DNA of 64,000 nt from Azadirachta indica. Lineage: Eukaryota > Streptophyta > Magnoliopsida > Sapindales > Meliaceae. Under the pieces are notes generated by a model. The model was not told where the DNA came from, ran no database searches, and was given only the letters and a program-made list of their open reading frames with translations. Location of the stretch: positions 5,076,966-5,140,965 of the forward strand of contig CM040446.1 of assembly GCA_022749755.1 (NCBI GenBank), read 5' to 3'. The position numbers and the translations under genes are program-made. Shown piece by piece: positions 44,701 to 56,120 of the stretch (positions are counted from its first letter, which is position 1; each line of letters begins with the position of its first letter).

Positions 44701-45854
44701 TATTCATTCAGAATAGTATGCACGAATAGATATTCATCATAAGCAAATAACAAAACACAATACTAAAAATACTTCTCCATTCATAAAAAAGATTATCATT
44801 AATAATGTTCTTACATAAACAAAAATAATAACTCAATCATAAAAACCACGAATCAACTAAAATATAGAGCTTTCAATAAATTGCTTTCTTATTTCAATAT
44901 ATAAGTTTGTACATTACACATGCTTTCGAAACCCATGAAAACCATGAACAGCATGCACATAATGAACATCATCACAACAGGAACCACAAATCGTTTGCAT
45001 GACAACTCAATCCTATAAACCACAACTGGTGACAAAAACAGAGCCTTGCAGTCAATAGCTTTTTTATTTTAATATTTTATCCTGTTCATTACACATGCAA
45101 AGTTGACGGATGAACAACATACACACAACAAACATTACCCATGACAGAAACTACAAACCTATTTGCATGTTTTTAAGCCATTGCAAACCCGAACAAATAA
45201 AACATAATAAAACATAAAAGAACAACTATCTTCAACTGGAAAACGTATCGACGAATCAAACCATCAACAAAACAAGAAAAAATACCCAAAAAAACCATAC
45301 CCATTTCGTGTTTTTAAAGAAAAGAAACTCATTTTCATCTGCTATAGAAAAAAAAACTAAACCCATTTCTTTTACTCCAAGCTAACTACCAGCATCACAA
45401 ATTACACATCAAAGTAATGACTTTAGAATCAAAAGACAACTTACATTATATAGCTAACTCGTTACGACCCGAAACTTTAAAGCCAAAGTTCTTGCCTTCT
45501 GCAACTCGTTGCAATAATGCTACTCGTACGAATGATGACTAGTAAGTTAGATGAAGATTTGGGTCCTTTCATGGTGTCTATGGAAGCGAATGCTATTTTT
45601 TCCTTTGTTACTTAAGTGCAAACATGAGGGAGAAGACGAGTGCATATGGATAAAATGAAGAGACAAAAAGCATTTTCGACAAAACATGGACTTTTGATTT
45701 TTTCTTTTTTTATTTAATTCGTACTTGGGATTTGTGATTTCAGTTTTGGCATCTGATCTAGAGATTTTACTGCACATATGTCAAGTCTTTTTAATTAATA
45801 ACGCTTAAATTACCTTTTTGTCCTAAAAAGTCAACATTTCCCGTTAGTCAAAAT
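44701..45854. other. MULE 5' non-coding region
   Basis: No supported gene lies between the transposase start and the right terminal repeat. A 76-codon minus frame at 45547-45777 has no recognisable motif. Confidence 0.5.
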
Positions 45855-45935
45855 ATAACGAGTAATTTTTTAAAATATAGGGAGATGTTGGTCTATTACT
45901 CCAAATCCGAGGGAGGTTTCGGTCATTTTACTACC
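45855..45935 (-). repeat. MULE right terminal inverted repeat
   Basis: Reverse complement of 35565-35645 with scattered substitutions. It ends CATTTTACTACC on the plus strand. Confidence 0.75.
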
Positions 45936-46385
45936 TTCAGAACTTACTTTTTCAGCACCCAACCAAGTGGCACGAGTTGAATCTGCCCATGTGAGAGGTT
46001 TAATTATTTTTTTTTTTCAAAAGTAAGAAACTATTAGTATTAAAGTTAAAATGAATAGGTTATTTCGTGTAAAAATTCAATAAAATCGGAAACTTGGGAT
46101 TCAATTGGGTAATTGATTTAAAATTGACTATTATTTAAGCTCGAGATAGTTGTTGAAAAAATTATATATCTTATGTTCATACAAAGTGAATATATAATTT
46201 ATATCTCGATAAACTTATTTTAAAAACTTTGACAAACATTTTAAAAGATTAAAAAAAGGTATGAAATTTAATGTGTTTCAACTCTTTATTTTATATAGGT
46301 AACTTAATTCTTAATGCCAAGAGTATTATATATTAATTCACATACAAGTTTCATAAACATTTAGAAGTTTTATTACATCAAATTA
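45936..46385. other. B-gene upstream region without its gene
   Basis: It follows the B1/B2 upstream sequence (GATTCAATTGGGTAATTGA, then TTAGAAGTTTTATTACATCAA). About 100 bp before the expected TATA box it switches at about 46385 to the CTTTCGGCATTGAAG spacer. Promoter, coding region and 3' flank of a B gene are missing. Confidence 0.7.
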
Positions 46386-46972
46386 AATTATTATTAATAT
46401 TTAATTAATTTTCCTTTCGGCATTGAAGAATTCATCAAAGGTGCGTTCACATATATGCTGCAATAATGATAAAATAAATTAATATTGGTTTATGATTTAC
46501 TTGTATTTAATTTTATTACTCAATTAAAATTGTGTTTTAAATTTTGTAAAAATGGACATTTATAGTTATCGTGTATTGTTACAAAATAATTACAATACAA
46601 ATTATTTCATCTCAATGTATTATTAAGATAATAGTATTATATATTTCATTAATTAATGTAGTTTAGATAAATATATTATATATTACCAATTTTAGAGGTC
46701 TAATGATTATTATTTTTTTTTAGAATAATGATTATTATATAAGAGTATATTTGTTAGTTTTCTTGAGGTAATTTTAAAATTACTATTAATAAAGGTATTA
46801 GACCAAATCTTTTGGATTAAAATCCTCTTTATGCTTATTTTAATTTTGAGATTTTGCCATATCCCCTAAATTTTCAAAAAATAGTATCCCTAATTTTTTT
46901 GGGCTATATTAAATACTCTCTTTAGTTTTAAAAATTGGAAAATAACCCTTAGGTTAGTATGTAGTTAACGTG

Positions 46973-47010
<38 letters not shown>

Positions 47011-47114
47011 ATGTGTACGTGTGTACATACATACATAGATATATGCTAAATAACTCTCAGGAATTGTATCTTATTGTAGAAAAACATAGCCATGACAAGC
47101 TTGTTATGCTGGTA
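46386..47114. other. Duplicated spacer, uninterrupted counterpart of 2.8-6.16 kb
   Basis: Colinear with 2.80-3.17 plus 5.85-6.16 kb. It serves as the empty site for the LTR-like insertions there. No gene. Confidence 0.7.
46974..47035. repeat. (TA)n(TG)n microsatellite
   Basis: About nine TA units followed by about ten TG units and a CATA tail. The counterpart near 6041 has only GATATACATG, so it has expanded here. Confidence 0.9.
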
Positions 47115-48728
47115 TATATGATCATGACAATGTTAACCTATGTGCGTGTGACCACAAGTGCACAAATCATGATAAGTAATAAAGTGATAAGTAAGAGTAT
47201 TGTCTCATAAAGACTTAATTTTTAAATTAAAGTTAAGTACTATAATTATAGTAACTTTATTTTATCTAGACAACTGAATTTCATGAAACAAATTTAAATA
47301 TAAAAATATACTTTAAAAACAAACTAAATTTAAAAAATAGAAATTTCTATGATAATAGTTTTAAGGACTTAATTTAACTCAATTCTCTTTATGTTTCTCC
47401 TAATAGGTAATTGTTAATTTGTTTTGATTCAAATCACTAATTACAGGTTCTAAACTGATCTCATCCCTTCTCTTGAGTGTCAAACACGAGCCTATATCTA
47501 ATCTACTTAAGTTAATATCCCTAGCTGACTCGTTTAATTAAACACGCATTAAATTTGACCTGTTATTAACTATTTAAAATTCAATTATCTCTTGGTATAT
47601 TGTAATTTTAAAAGCTAGTATGATTATTTAGATTCCAAGATTCTCCTAAATACTGAGAATTCTAAATTGTATTTTTCCTATTCTAGTAAATAGATTAAAC
47701 TCTCCCAAATATTAATCTATTCACACAAATTAATCAATTCATCCAAATAACAAATTGAAAGTATTACGAATAAGGATAAATATAAATGAATGAACCATAA
47801 ACATTGACAACATTAATATGAATCAAAACATAGTTCAAATAGGTTGCATTAAGTCTCTCCAATATAAAATTAAGCCTAATATAGAAAAATATCCACAACA
47901 ATTATCAACAAAAAATTCATAAATGTAAATATAGTCTTAAAATAACATTACAAAATATGAATTTCAAGAGATAAAATAAAGAAAGATAAAAACCTCAGAC
48001 TGAGAGATGTTACAAGACTCCAATTCTTCAAGAATTCAGCAAGAAACTTTAAAAAATTGTTGAACTCTTAGCCTCTCTCCTAGGAAATTTAGCTCATCTC
48101 TCCTTATGTTTCCCACTTTAAAAACTCTCTTTTGTACTTGAAAATGGCTACCTACAAGAAAAACACAAAACCCTACAATTTTAGCAAGATTCAGCCATTC
48201 AACTTTGATCAAACGGCCAAAATTCTAATTAGAGACATCATTGACATCAAAAGAGGCATGGGCATATGACGATGGGTATAGGTACACGTGGCAGATAAAG
48301 GTTGTCACGCATTCACGCACTTGACTCATTAACTCTCTCAAAGTGAAAGAGGCAGTGCATGGGGCGCGAGCCCTCCATGCACAAAATTGTCCAACTTTCA
48401 AGAAAGCTATAACGTAATATATGAGGCAATTGTTGCAGTCATTGGATAACTATTATTAAAAGTAGCTGTCATTTCATAAAAACTCAAAGAGACTTCTAAC
48501 TTTTTATTTCTTGCACTTAAGTCCTAAATTTTCTTACATTTTAGTCCCTATTTGGTGATTCATCTTTTTTGTCCTCATTTTTGCAATACTTATTACATTA
48601 GGCCAAAATTTTCTATATTTCTATAAAATAACATACAATTTCATGAAAAGAACACAAAAAGTTGAGAATATATATGTATACCTTAATTTGAAAGAAATGA
48701 ATAAGTGAGTGAAATGCTCACTTATCAA
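47115..48728. mobile_element. 1.6-kb insertion of unknown class
   Basis: The sequence between TGCTGGTA and CACTTTTTAC corresponds to a direct join (TGCTAGCATACACTTTTTGC) at 6171-6190. The insert begins near TGATCATGACAATG, contains CACAAGTGCACAAATC and a TAATAAAGTGATAAGTAAGAG stretch, and ends with ATGCTCACTTATCAATA. No ORF of note. AGTGATAAGT near the start and ACTTATCA at the end are loosely inverted, but no clean terminal repeat was seen. Confidence 0.5.
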
Positions 48729-48750
48729 TACACTTTTTACATGTAAGGAG

Positions 48751-48828
48751 AGAACTCCATTTAAAGTTTTCACTAAGAGTGAGAAAATTTGGCACGATTG
48801 TGATGTAGATGTTGCTTCCAAAAATTAA
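48751..48828 (+). pseudogene. C-terminal relic of a B-like gene
   Basis: The frame reads RTPFKVFTKSEKIWHDC, then DVDVASKN and a TAA. It is the best preserved of the three relics preceding A genes, with no internal stop. No upstream domain remains. Confidence 0.7.
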
Positions 48829-49352
48829 CTCCTACTACTCTTCTTAATTATATATCTAATGTATATAGAGCAAGCAATATATAATATAATATTGTCAATT
48901 AAGTTAGAATAATACATATGATCACTTTTATTCCTAGCCTATTGTTATTAGTACTTTTCAAAGCTATGAATGAATGTCTAATAATTGCATATATGCACTA
49001 TATGATAAGAAAAAGATTTTAACATACCATAAAAGTTCACATAATAATAATAATAACTAAAGACCATATCGTCAAAAGTTAATGCACATATAATGTAAAA
49101 TTTTCATACATAGAAAGGAAGTGAAATAAGGGAGAGAAAAAAAAGAGGGAAGTATGATTGTTTAGATAAATACAAAAATTTTAGGGATTTTTGGTTTGAT
49201 CTAATTAATCCCTTCCTATTTTACACACAAAGGAGTTAATATTGAATTGTTGCATTGAAACTAACACTATAAATAGTGCACAAAGACATGTTATTTTTAC
49301 AGAAAAACATTAAACAACCAACAAGCCCTTTGCAATTATTAGTTCAAACGAT

Positions 49353-49757
49353 ATGGCTCAAATCAAAGTTTTCTCAATCATTCTCATTGCAGTCCTCTTG
49401 CTAAGCATCAGTATGTTTGTTTGATTCTCATTTTTCTTACTTTATTTTTGTCTAATATTTCAAAACATATGTGTATATATGTTTTTGTTTCTAATTAATG
49501 GTTGATCGATAAAACTAATTAATTAGATTGTATGAATTATGATTAATTTTCTTTCTTAAAATTTGGGTATACATTCAAATTGCAAAGAAGTGAGTGGTTT
49601 AAAATGTTGTAGAAACCATCCAGATCAGGGACATTGTAAGTCGGGTCAGGATGATACTCCTAATACAAGTAAATGCTAGAAATTTGGTAACACTGAATGC
49701 AAAGGAGCACTCTGCAAAAGGAATGGTAATAAACATGTTTGTCATTGTATGTGCTAA
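49353..49757 (+). pseudogene. A5: defensin-like cysteine-rich peptide, pseudogene
   Basis: Exon 1 (49353-49410) encodes MAQIKVFSIILIAVLLLSI with a GTATGT donor. The acceptor AG is lost (TTCAAAT instead of TTCAGGT) before exon 2 (49579-49757). The Trp codon after the fourth mature Cys is TAG and the next Cys is Gly. The CC pair, the C-terminal CHCMC and the stop remain. A TATA box lies at 49268-49274. Splicing and translation are both disabled. Confidence 0.85.
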
Positions 49758-52070
49758 TTAATAATTTCTTTTTAATTTTAGAAAAAAAAAGTTAATTAGG
49801 ATGTAATATCAATAAAATTTTCAATCAATTGAAGATGGGATTGAGAATAATTACTATATGACTCAATCTTTAGTATTAATTTCTTCTTACAAAATCAATT
49901 CCATGTATTGACGTCCTTGTTAAGGGTATAAAATAATTAAGCAATAAAACCAAATAAATAAATAAATAAAAACTAAAATATCTAATTTAATATATATATT
50001 TAATTTATTGAATATACCATGAATTCTTTACTGGAGCATAAAGTTTTATCATACTCTTATTATAAGAGTGTAGTGTATTTATATACACAATCCACAAATC
50101 AAGTAGCTACGAGCTAATTCAGAGAACTTGAAATCTATAACATATATTAAAACTTTTTGCTAGGAACATGTATATTGATTTAGAAAAGAATATCCATTTA
50201 TTAAGCTTTGTAGTATCTGAAGAAATTGAGTTTGCGAGATTTTTTCTCTTTTGGCAAAAATCTCTTAAAGTGTTTTAAATATTTACTTCAAAAATGGACA
50301 CTTTGTATGTACTTTTACACAATGAAACTAATAAATTATCAGGAAGATTTTAGTCATATATTTTTTGTTAATAATGGTTCGTAAAATTTTTAATTAATTA
50401 ATTTGCATCGCAATGTAAGATTAGAAGCAAAAGATCTCATGTGTAAACCATCTAAAACCATTAATTTATTTCTATATTTTGCGCTTTATTATTAATATTT
50501 GACAATATTAATTTTCAGTCAAAATCCTACAAAGATTCCTGAAAACTTACGAAATCAATATATGAATATATTATGTTGGGTTTTAATTCTCGACTTTATA
50601 TTGAACAAGCTGGATAAATTATTATCCCATTTGTAAGATAACTTCAAAAGTTAGGCCCACATTAAAGAGAAACAAATTGATGGAAAGGATAAAGACATAA
50701 ATCCAAGATGAGCCTTGGACTAGTATTCTTTTTGCTAAGGCACAAGTCTAATAAATAATTTGGTCCAATTCAAAAACCAGTTCATTAGAATTAAAGACAA
50801 ACCCAAATTATTAAGTCATTTTTAATAAGAACTTCATTATAATTAACTAAGCCCTCTTATTTATTATTGAATTACTTGTAAAATATCAAGTAGATATAAC
50901 TAATGAAAAAATTGAGAATCAAGGACTATATGTTTATTTTTAAAATGTAATAAAGTAACTCAAATGGACTAGTCATCTACATTGGGAATATGATGGACCT
51001 ATTTGCACGCCAAAATCTATTCTAAACACTCTTTTAACTTGTAGACCTATATAAAACTATTTAAAACTTAAAGTTTATTTTATACACCTTTAAGTGCCTA
51101 GATAGCCCTTAATTAAATTCTTTTAATTATGTATATTGATTTTTTTACATACGTCTATAAAAAAAAGTACATCACACCTAAGTGGATTTTTAATTATTTT
51201 TAAATTAAAATTTCAAATTTAATTGAAATTTTAATAATTGAGAAATTTTTCCGTAGTTTATGTGATATATAATTTTTTAAAAAAATTTGTTATTTAAATC
51301 TTCCCAAACGTTAATTTTTTTCCTTGTATCAATGATTATAAAAAAAAATGATAAATTACTTTGATACTAAGCAGAAATTATTTAGATTTATAGTAGACAG
51401 TTATATTAATATGAGTTTGAAGAGAAAATTCACATAGATTGAGTTTTACCCTTAATAGTAAATTATATAATAAATACTTTTTGTGATAAATTTTTTTATT
51501 AAAATATGAGTGTTTAGACTAAAATTTTAGGATATGAATAAACTCACTCTTTATATAATAGAACCGAAAAATTGATTATAAATAAACTATTGTAATAAAT
51601 ATTATCAATGAAAGTATTGAATTACTTTCTCACAAAGTGTGTGACTCTCTTTATTTGTGAATATAAATCTCTCTATGTGAGAAGTTATTTTCAAAAAAAT
51701 AAGGTGCTATTAGTATATAATGTTAAATGGAATAGGTTATTTCACATCAAAATTCAATGGAATTGAAACTTAGAATTCAATGGGGGTAATTGATTTAAAA
51801 TTAATTATTACTTAAACATGACATAACTGTGAAAAAAATTTTGTATCTTATCTTCATACAAAGCTAATATATAACCATATTTTAAAACATTAGGCAAACA
51901 TGTTAGAAAGATTAAAGAAATAAGTGTGAATTTTAATGCGTTTCAACTCTTTATCTTAGTTATTAACTCAATAGATTGAGATTATTAATTCAAAGATAAG
52001 CTTCATAAATAATTAGAAGTTTTACTATCAAATTGAATTTAGCATATATACGTTTCCAAATCATACAAAT
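49758..52070. other. A-to-B spacer, third copy
   Basis: Colinear with 7.22-9.53 kb almost throughout, with no insertion in it. It is the best reference for the ancestral spacer. No gene. Confidence 0.65.
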
Positions 52071-52088
52071 TAACGTCATTTCTCCTAC

Positions 52089-52230
52089 TATAAATCAGCA
52101 TCCCTTTCAACTATTCTATTCGTTAAACAATTAAAAGTAAAAGAAAAATATCTACTTCTGAAGCATATATATATATAAGAGCGAAAAAGTTTGGGAACAC
52201 TGTCTAGATATTTCTGGTTCCAAAAATTAG
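52089..52230 (+). pseudogene. B7: B gene with nearly all coding sequence deleted
   Basis: TATA box (52089-52095) and 5' leader are like those of the other B genes up to a TATATATATA stretch. The sequence then jumps to codons for SEKVWEHCLDISGSKN and a TAG stop (52180-52230). Start codon, signal peptide and five of six cysteines are gone. The breakpoint lies in the TA repeat of the leader, which may have promoted the deletion. Confidence 0.8.
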
Positions 52231-52929
52231 TTAAATAGAATGACCTTTTTTTCATGCATCAACATATATATATGTAATCTATGTAAATCATGTAATAATA
52301 TATATATATTCTTGAATATATTGAAATAATATTATACTTTCTATAAATTAATTAATTTTTGCATGCTTTCAAGTTAATTTTTATAATAATTAATTCAAAA
52401 TACATTTTACAAGTTTCCTCAACAAAAAAACTAACCTACAAAGGAATTAATTAGATATTTTCTATTAAAATTTGAAGCAGTAGATCTCTTATGGAAGTCC
52501 CGGAAGAAATTAATTTATATCGCTATTTTCACTTCATTATTATTAATACTTAATTAATTTTTCTTTCAACACTCAATTCATCAAAGCTTGACATATATAT
52601 ATATATATATATATCTTCTGCATGCAATGCTAAAATAAATTAATATTTATTTATGATTACTTTAACTTAATTTTATTATGTAATTAAAATTATATTGTAA
52701 TTGTTTGTAAACATTAATAAACATTTATAATTATTGTATATTGTTACAAATAACTACAATGCAAATTGTTTCATTAATGTATTATTAAGATAATATTATT
52801 TATTTTATTAATATATTTTAGATAAATATGTTGTATTTTATCAAATTTTAAATATCTAACGATTATTTTTTTAATAATGATTATTATTGTCTAAAAGTAT
52901 AATTGATTTGAGTATTGTGTGTAAAATAT
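52231..52929. other. B 3' flank and duplicated spacer, no gene
   Basis: It contains the TGCATGCTTTCAAGTTAATTT block, the ATCTCTTATGGAAG spacer, and a TA repeat at about 52589-52612. Nothing coding. Confidence 0.6.
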
Positions 52930-53160
52930 TTGATGCTAGAGGATATCATTTTAATAGGGCAGATCAGTTGATGATCATCACGTCTTGTAACTGTTGCATT
53001 TAATCTTCAATGTAATTATTCCGAATGTTATAGGGGGTGCCGATTATAAACAGGGAATTAATGAAAATAAGCAAATTAAACCTGTCTGGGGCTGACCAAA
53101 TAAAACAGTCAGCTCAATAAAATCAGATTATTATAAAGAGAATTTAACAACTAAACTAAG
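52930..53160 (-). promoter_or_regulatory. Orphan C-type promoter fragment
   Basis: On the minus strand it reads ATTACATTGAAGATTAAATG, then CAACAGTTACAAGACGTGATGA. This matches the region upstream of C5 (ATTACATTGAAGATTAAATT, CTAACAGTTACGAC). The expected gene below it is missing: position 52.9 kb joins B-flank sequence. It is followed upstream by sequence similar to 56.16-56.22 kb. Confidence 0.55.
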
Positions 53161-53900
53161 GGAGGGTTTGTTTTATTGATTGAAAAATTTTAGAAGGCTG
53201 AAATATGAATAAAATACTTAAGTTTATATTTAAATAATATCTTTTTTATCTTAAATTTAAATACTAAATTATTTTTTTTTTAATTAAAAAATCTAAAAAT
53301 CAATACTTTATATTTGAACTTTTATAAATTTCGAGTGTTAAATAAATAATAAAGCATCTCAGGAAAAAAAATAAAATGATTCAAACTCATACATATAAAC
53401 AAAAATTATATTTTTGAATTTTGTTATAGTTTATGATATTATATCATATGTGTGTGCATGCATGTACGTATATATGTATGTATGCATGTATAGGGTAAAT
53501 TAATGCATATTTTGTTATAGTTTATGGGAGATAAGTCAGTAATCCCGTAACCTTACATATTTTTTTACACCATTTATAGATTATTGGATTTAAACAATTT
53601 TAATGTTGAGATTAAATCAAACACATATAATTAATACATAATTAGTTTACATACTATATTTAATTTCCATTGTTGAGAATGCTTAGATTTAATAGTGGAT
53701 AAATGTGCCAAAAAATATATAAAATTAAGGGGCATGTATCCTTCTCCATATAATATATATATATATATATATAAACCAATAATGACAAATTTTAATACGA
53801 GAGAGAATACAAAGAAGAATAAAAGACAAATTACTGTTAAGTTAAAAATGTAAACATTCTCGATTATCTAATCTAGAAAAATTTAGCCAACTAAAATATT
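53161..53900. other. Insertion inside the C5-type upstream region
   Basis: The C5 upstream sequence (AACTAAACTAAG, 56.22 kb) is interrupted here by about 0.7 kb that resumes with AGTTAGAATTGGTCTTCAACT near 53.91 kb. It contains GTATGTATGCATG-type short repeats and a TA tract. No gene; class unknown. Confidence 0.45.
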
Positions 53901-54242
53901 AATTAAAAAAAACCGTCAGTTAGAATTGGTCTTCAACTATATTTATATATAGTCCATGTAGTATCACAATCAATCAAGACATAGTATTGTCCCTATAAAA
54001 ATTTTGAGTGAAAATTACATTTTAATTGAATGGACAAACTTTGATGTGTTTTAAGATAGCTTGGATAGATTTCATATGTATGAGTGAAAATGAAACCTAT
54101 CATTTTATGTTGTATATTTATTTTTTAATCCCAAAAAGAGACAAACTTTATTAAAAGTAAAAAAGAAACAATATAAGAGGAAAAGCTACAAGGCTAGAGC
54201 CGACACATTAGAAAAACCTGTAGCTAGGGAAGCCACAGGCAT

Positions 54243-54560
54243 CCTTAATAAGCAAACTAGACATACGAGATGGAGGGGAGTCCCACCATTGTTGAGAATG
54301 CTTAGATTTAACAGAGGATTAGTTAGGTGTTGAATAACAACCCTGGAGTCCGATTCCAGCCATAAATTAAACTAACCTTTGTTAGTAGCTAGCTCAATCA
54401 CCAATAATATTACAGCCATCAGTTCTGCAAAGAAAGCAGTAGCATCACCAATATAGTAGCTGAAACCACCTAAAAAGGTCCCACAAGTATCCCTAACAAC
54501 ACCACCACACGCAAACTCACCAGGATTTCCCTTGACCAAACCGTCCGAATTGGCCTTGAC
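54243..54560 (-). pseudogene. LINE-type RNase H domain, relic
   Basis: The minus strand gives VKANSDGLVKGNPGEFACGG, then VVRDTCGTFLGGFSYYIG, then FFAELMAVILLVIELATNKG, one TAG, and FNLWLESDSRVVIQHL. This matches the RNase H-like domain at the end of plant non-LTR retrotransposons, with the D, E and D catalytic positions kept (SDG, AEL, ESDS). One nonsense codon replaces a Trp. AATAAAGTTTGTCTCTTTTT follows on the minus strand (about 54150-54130), like an element 3' end. No reverse transcriptase was seen upstream. Confidence 0.8.
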
Positions 54561-54929
54561 ACTATGTATTGTATATAGATTATGTATATTCTACCTTTTT
54601 TCTTCGAGGTAGACAAACTTTTGTTGATACTTAAAAATTAATCATGGATCTGAATCTAAATTCAATTCAAAAGAATATTATTTTGGTAATTAGCAATATA
54701 AAAATGAAGTAGATGTAAACTATTTTTTACGGCTTAAATCATAAGGTCCTGATATAAAACATGAGAGTAGATATAAGTTAAGTTTACATACTATAAAGTT
54801 TTGGGATACCTTAACCCTAGAAGATGATTGTTTAATTTATTTAAGCTAATGCAACACGAAAAACGAAAGGGAAACTATAAACTTAAAGATAAAAAATACC
54901 CAAATTAACATTAAAAATGTTATGACTGT

Positions 54930-55175
54930 TGGCTCCTTCATATTTTCATTTCTATACCTGAATGTACTAACTAAAACGTAACATATTTATCAGATTGAGG
55001 TGATATTAGTGACCTGACCGTTTTATGAATATATAAGTTAATTTTATCAATTAATAAAAATGTCTGTTACGTATTGAAAGCAAATCATATTAAACTGCTT
55101 CTTATCATTAAGTTGTTTAAATCTAGAAAGCGGTCAAAATTAAATGAGGATTAAATGTAAAAGTTACAAGGATCC
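54930..55175 (+). promoter_or_regulatory. Orphan promoter fragment like those of C6 and C7
   Basis: About 245 bp resembles the C7 upstream region (CTGCTTCTTATCATTAAGTT, AAGCGGTCAAAATTAAATGAGG, ATTAAATGTAAAAGTTACAAG). It stops just before a TATA box would be expected and runs into the 3' flank of C5. A plus-strand C gene has been lost here or replaced by the inverted C5. Confidence 0.6.
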
Positions 55176-55541
55176 ACTTTAAGCAGTCAGCACAAAGGCA
55201 TGAAATTAAAATATGTGTCTATATATATATATAGCTAGAAATATATGTATTAATGCATCATATAATTGTGCATATGAAGCTAGAGAAAAGTGGGACACAA
55301 AAACACACAGAATATATTAAAATAGACAAAACCCAATCACTTAATTATTCATCTGCATTTCCAATACCCAACATAAATCCAACTCCTAACATCAAAATAA
55401 GCTAATAATTAAGCTTTTTCTTTCAACAAAGGAAAACATAGACTACTTAGTAACTAACCTTATTTGTCATTTTATTACTTACAAAATATCAATACTGGAA
55501 AAAGATGACCAACTGCAGTTATAAATTAAGGGTTTATTGCT

Positions 55542-55922
55542 TTACTTTTTCGAGGATGGTGATGGTAACGTTGCCGTATTCTTTAAGATTTGGGTGCAAT
55601 GATCCTTCAACAATGGAGGGAAGAAAGGATTGAAAGTAAAAACCTTAGGCCAACAATTGTTATCAGCTTCACTGAGGGCCTTGCAACAAGTGCTGCCAAT
55701 CAATTGGACTCGATGGCTCAAGAATGACGTTATGACCTCTTCTACGCAACCAGGGACACTTTTGAGAGTTGAAAAACACTTCTCAACGGCAGGATCACGA
55801 TGTCCGAGCAATGGTGGCAAAGATGATTCAACTTGTTCAGTTCCCGCTGCTGTTAAACCTGGAGAAACCATAACGAATATTGAACATGGAACGATCAACG
55901 CAATCGAAATAGCTCGAGACAT
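55542..55922 (-). CDS. C5: prolamin-like (ECA1-type) small secreted protein
   Basis: An intact 126-aa intronless ORF. Signal peptide at residues 1-26 (MSRAISIALIVPCSIFVMV, then GLTAA). The domain has cysteines at 49, 59, 79, 80, 90 and 109, with the core CWPKVFTFNPFFPPLL. The stretch before CC is one residue shorter than in C6. The tail is Ser/Pro-rich (LPSPSSKK). It is the only minus-strand C copy with neither start loss nor frameshift. It lies head-to-head with C6 about 0.95 kb apart, so the pair may share upstream sequence. Confidence 0.85.
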   Translation of the reverse strand: MSRAISIALIVPCSIFVMVSPGLTAAGTEQVESSLPPLLGHRDPAVEKCFSTLKSVPGCVEEVITSFLSHRVQLIGSTCCKALSEADNNCWPKVFTFNPFFPPLLKDHCTQILKNTATLPSPSSKK

Positions 55923-55989
55923 TTGAATTTGGTTGAGAATAAACTTCGGTCGTAAACAGCAAATTAAGTTATGCAGCTCTTGGTTTTGT

Positions 55990-56120
55990 TGGTGAATTTA
56001 CTGTGTTGTAAATTTGGTGGTACATGGTGTGGTTCTATAGGGCATCTTTGATGATCATGTATTGTAAGTCGTAACTGTTAGAATTTAATCTTCAATGTAA
56101 TTATTGTCCGAATTATGCTA
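55990..56120 (-). promoter_or_regulatory. C5 core promoter region
   Basis: The minus strand reads GATTAAATTCTAACAGTTAC, about 35 bases, then CCTATAGAACCACACC. This parallels GATTAAATGCAACAGTTAC and CCTATAAAACCGCAAC of C6. The TATA box has A-to-G (TATAGAA), which may weaken it. Distance to the ATG is about 110 bases. Confidence 0.6.

Larger units (their letters stand above)
35565..45935. mobile_element. Mutator-like element (MULE), degenerate, with a nested hAT
   Basis: Terminal inverted repeats of about 80 bp pair 35565-35645 with 45855-45935; shared blocks include TTTGGAGTAATAGAC and CCTATATTTTAAAAAATTA. The interior holds a broken MuDR-type transposase on the minus strand and a GRF zinc-finger ORF on the plus strand. 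The flanks match the continuous paralogous sequence at about 11.88 and 26.48 kb (AATAGTATTTTCAAAACATTA). The TTTTCAAAAC piece appears at both ends in mutated form, as expected for an old 9-bp target duplication. Without the 4.55-kb hAT the element is about 5.8 kb. Confidence 0.8.
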
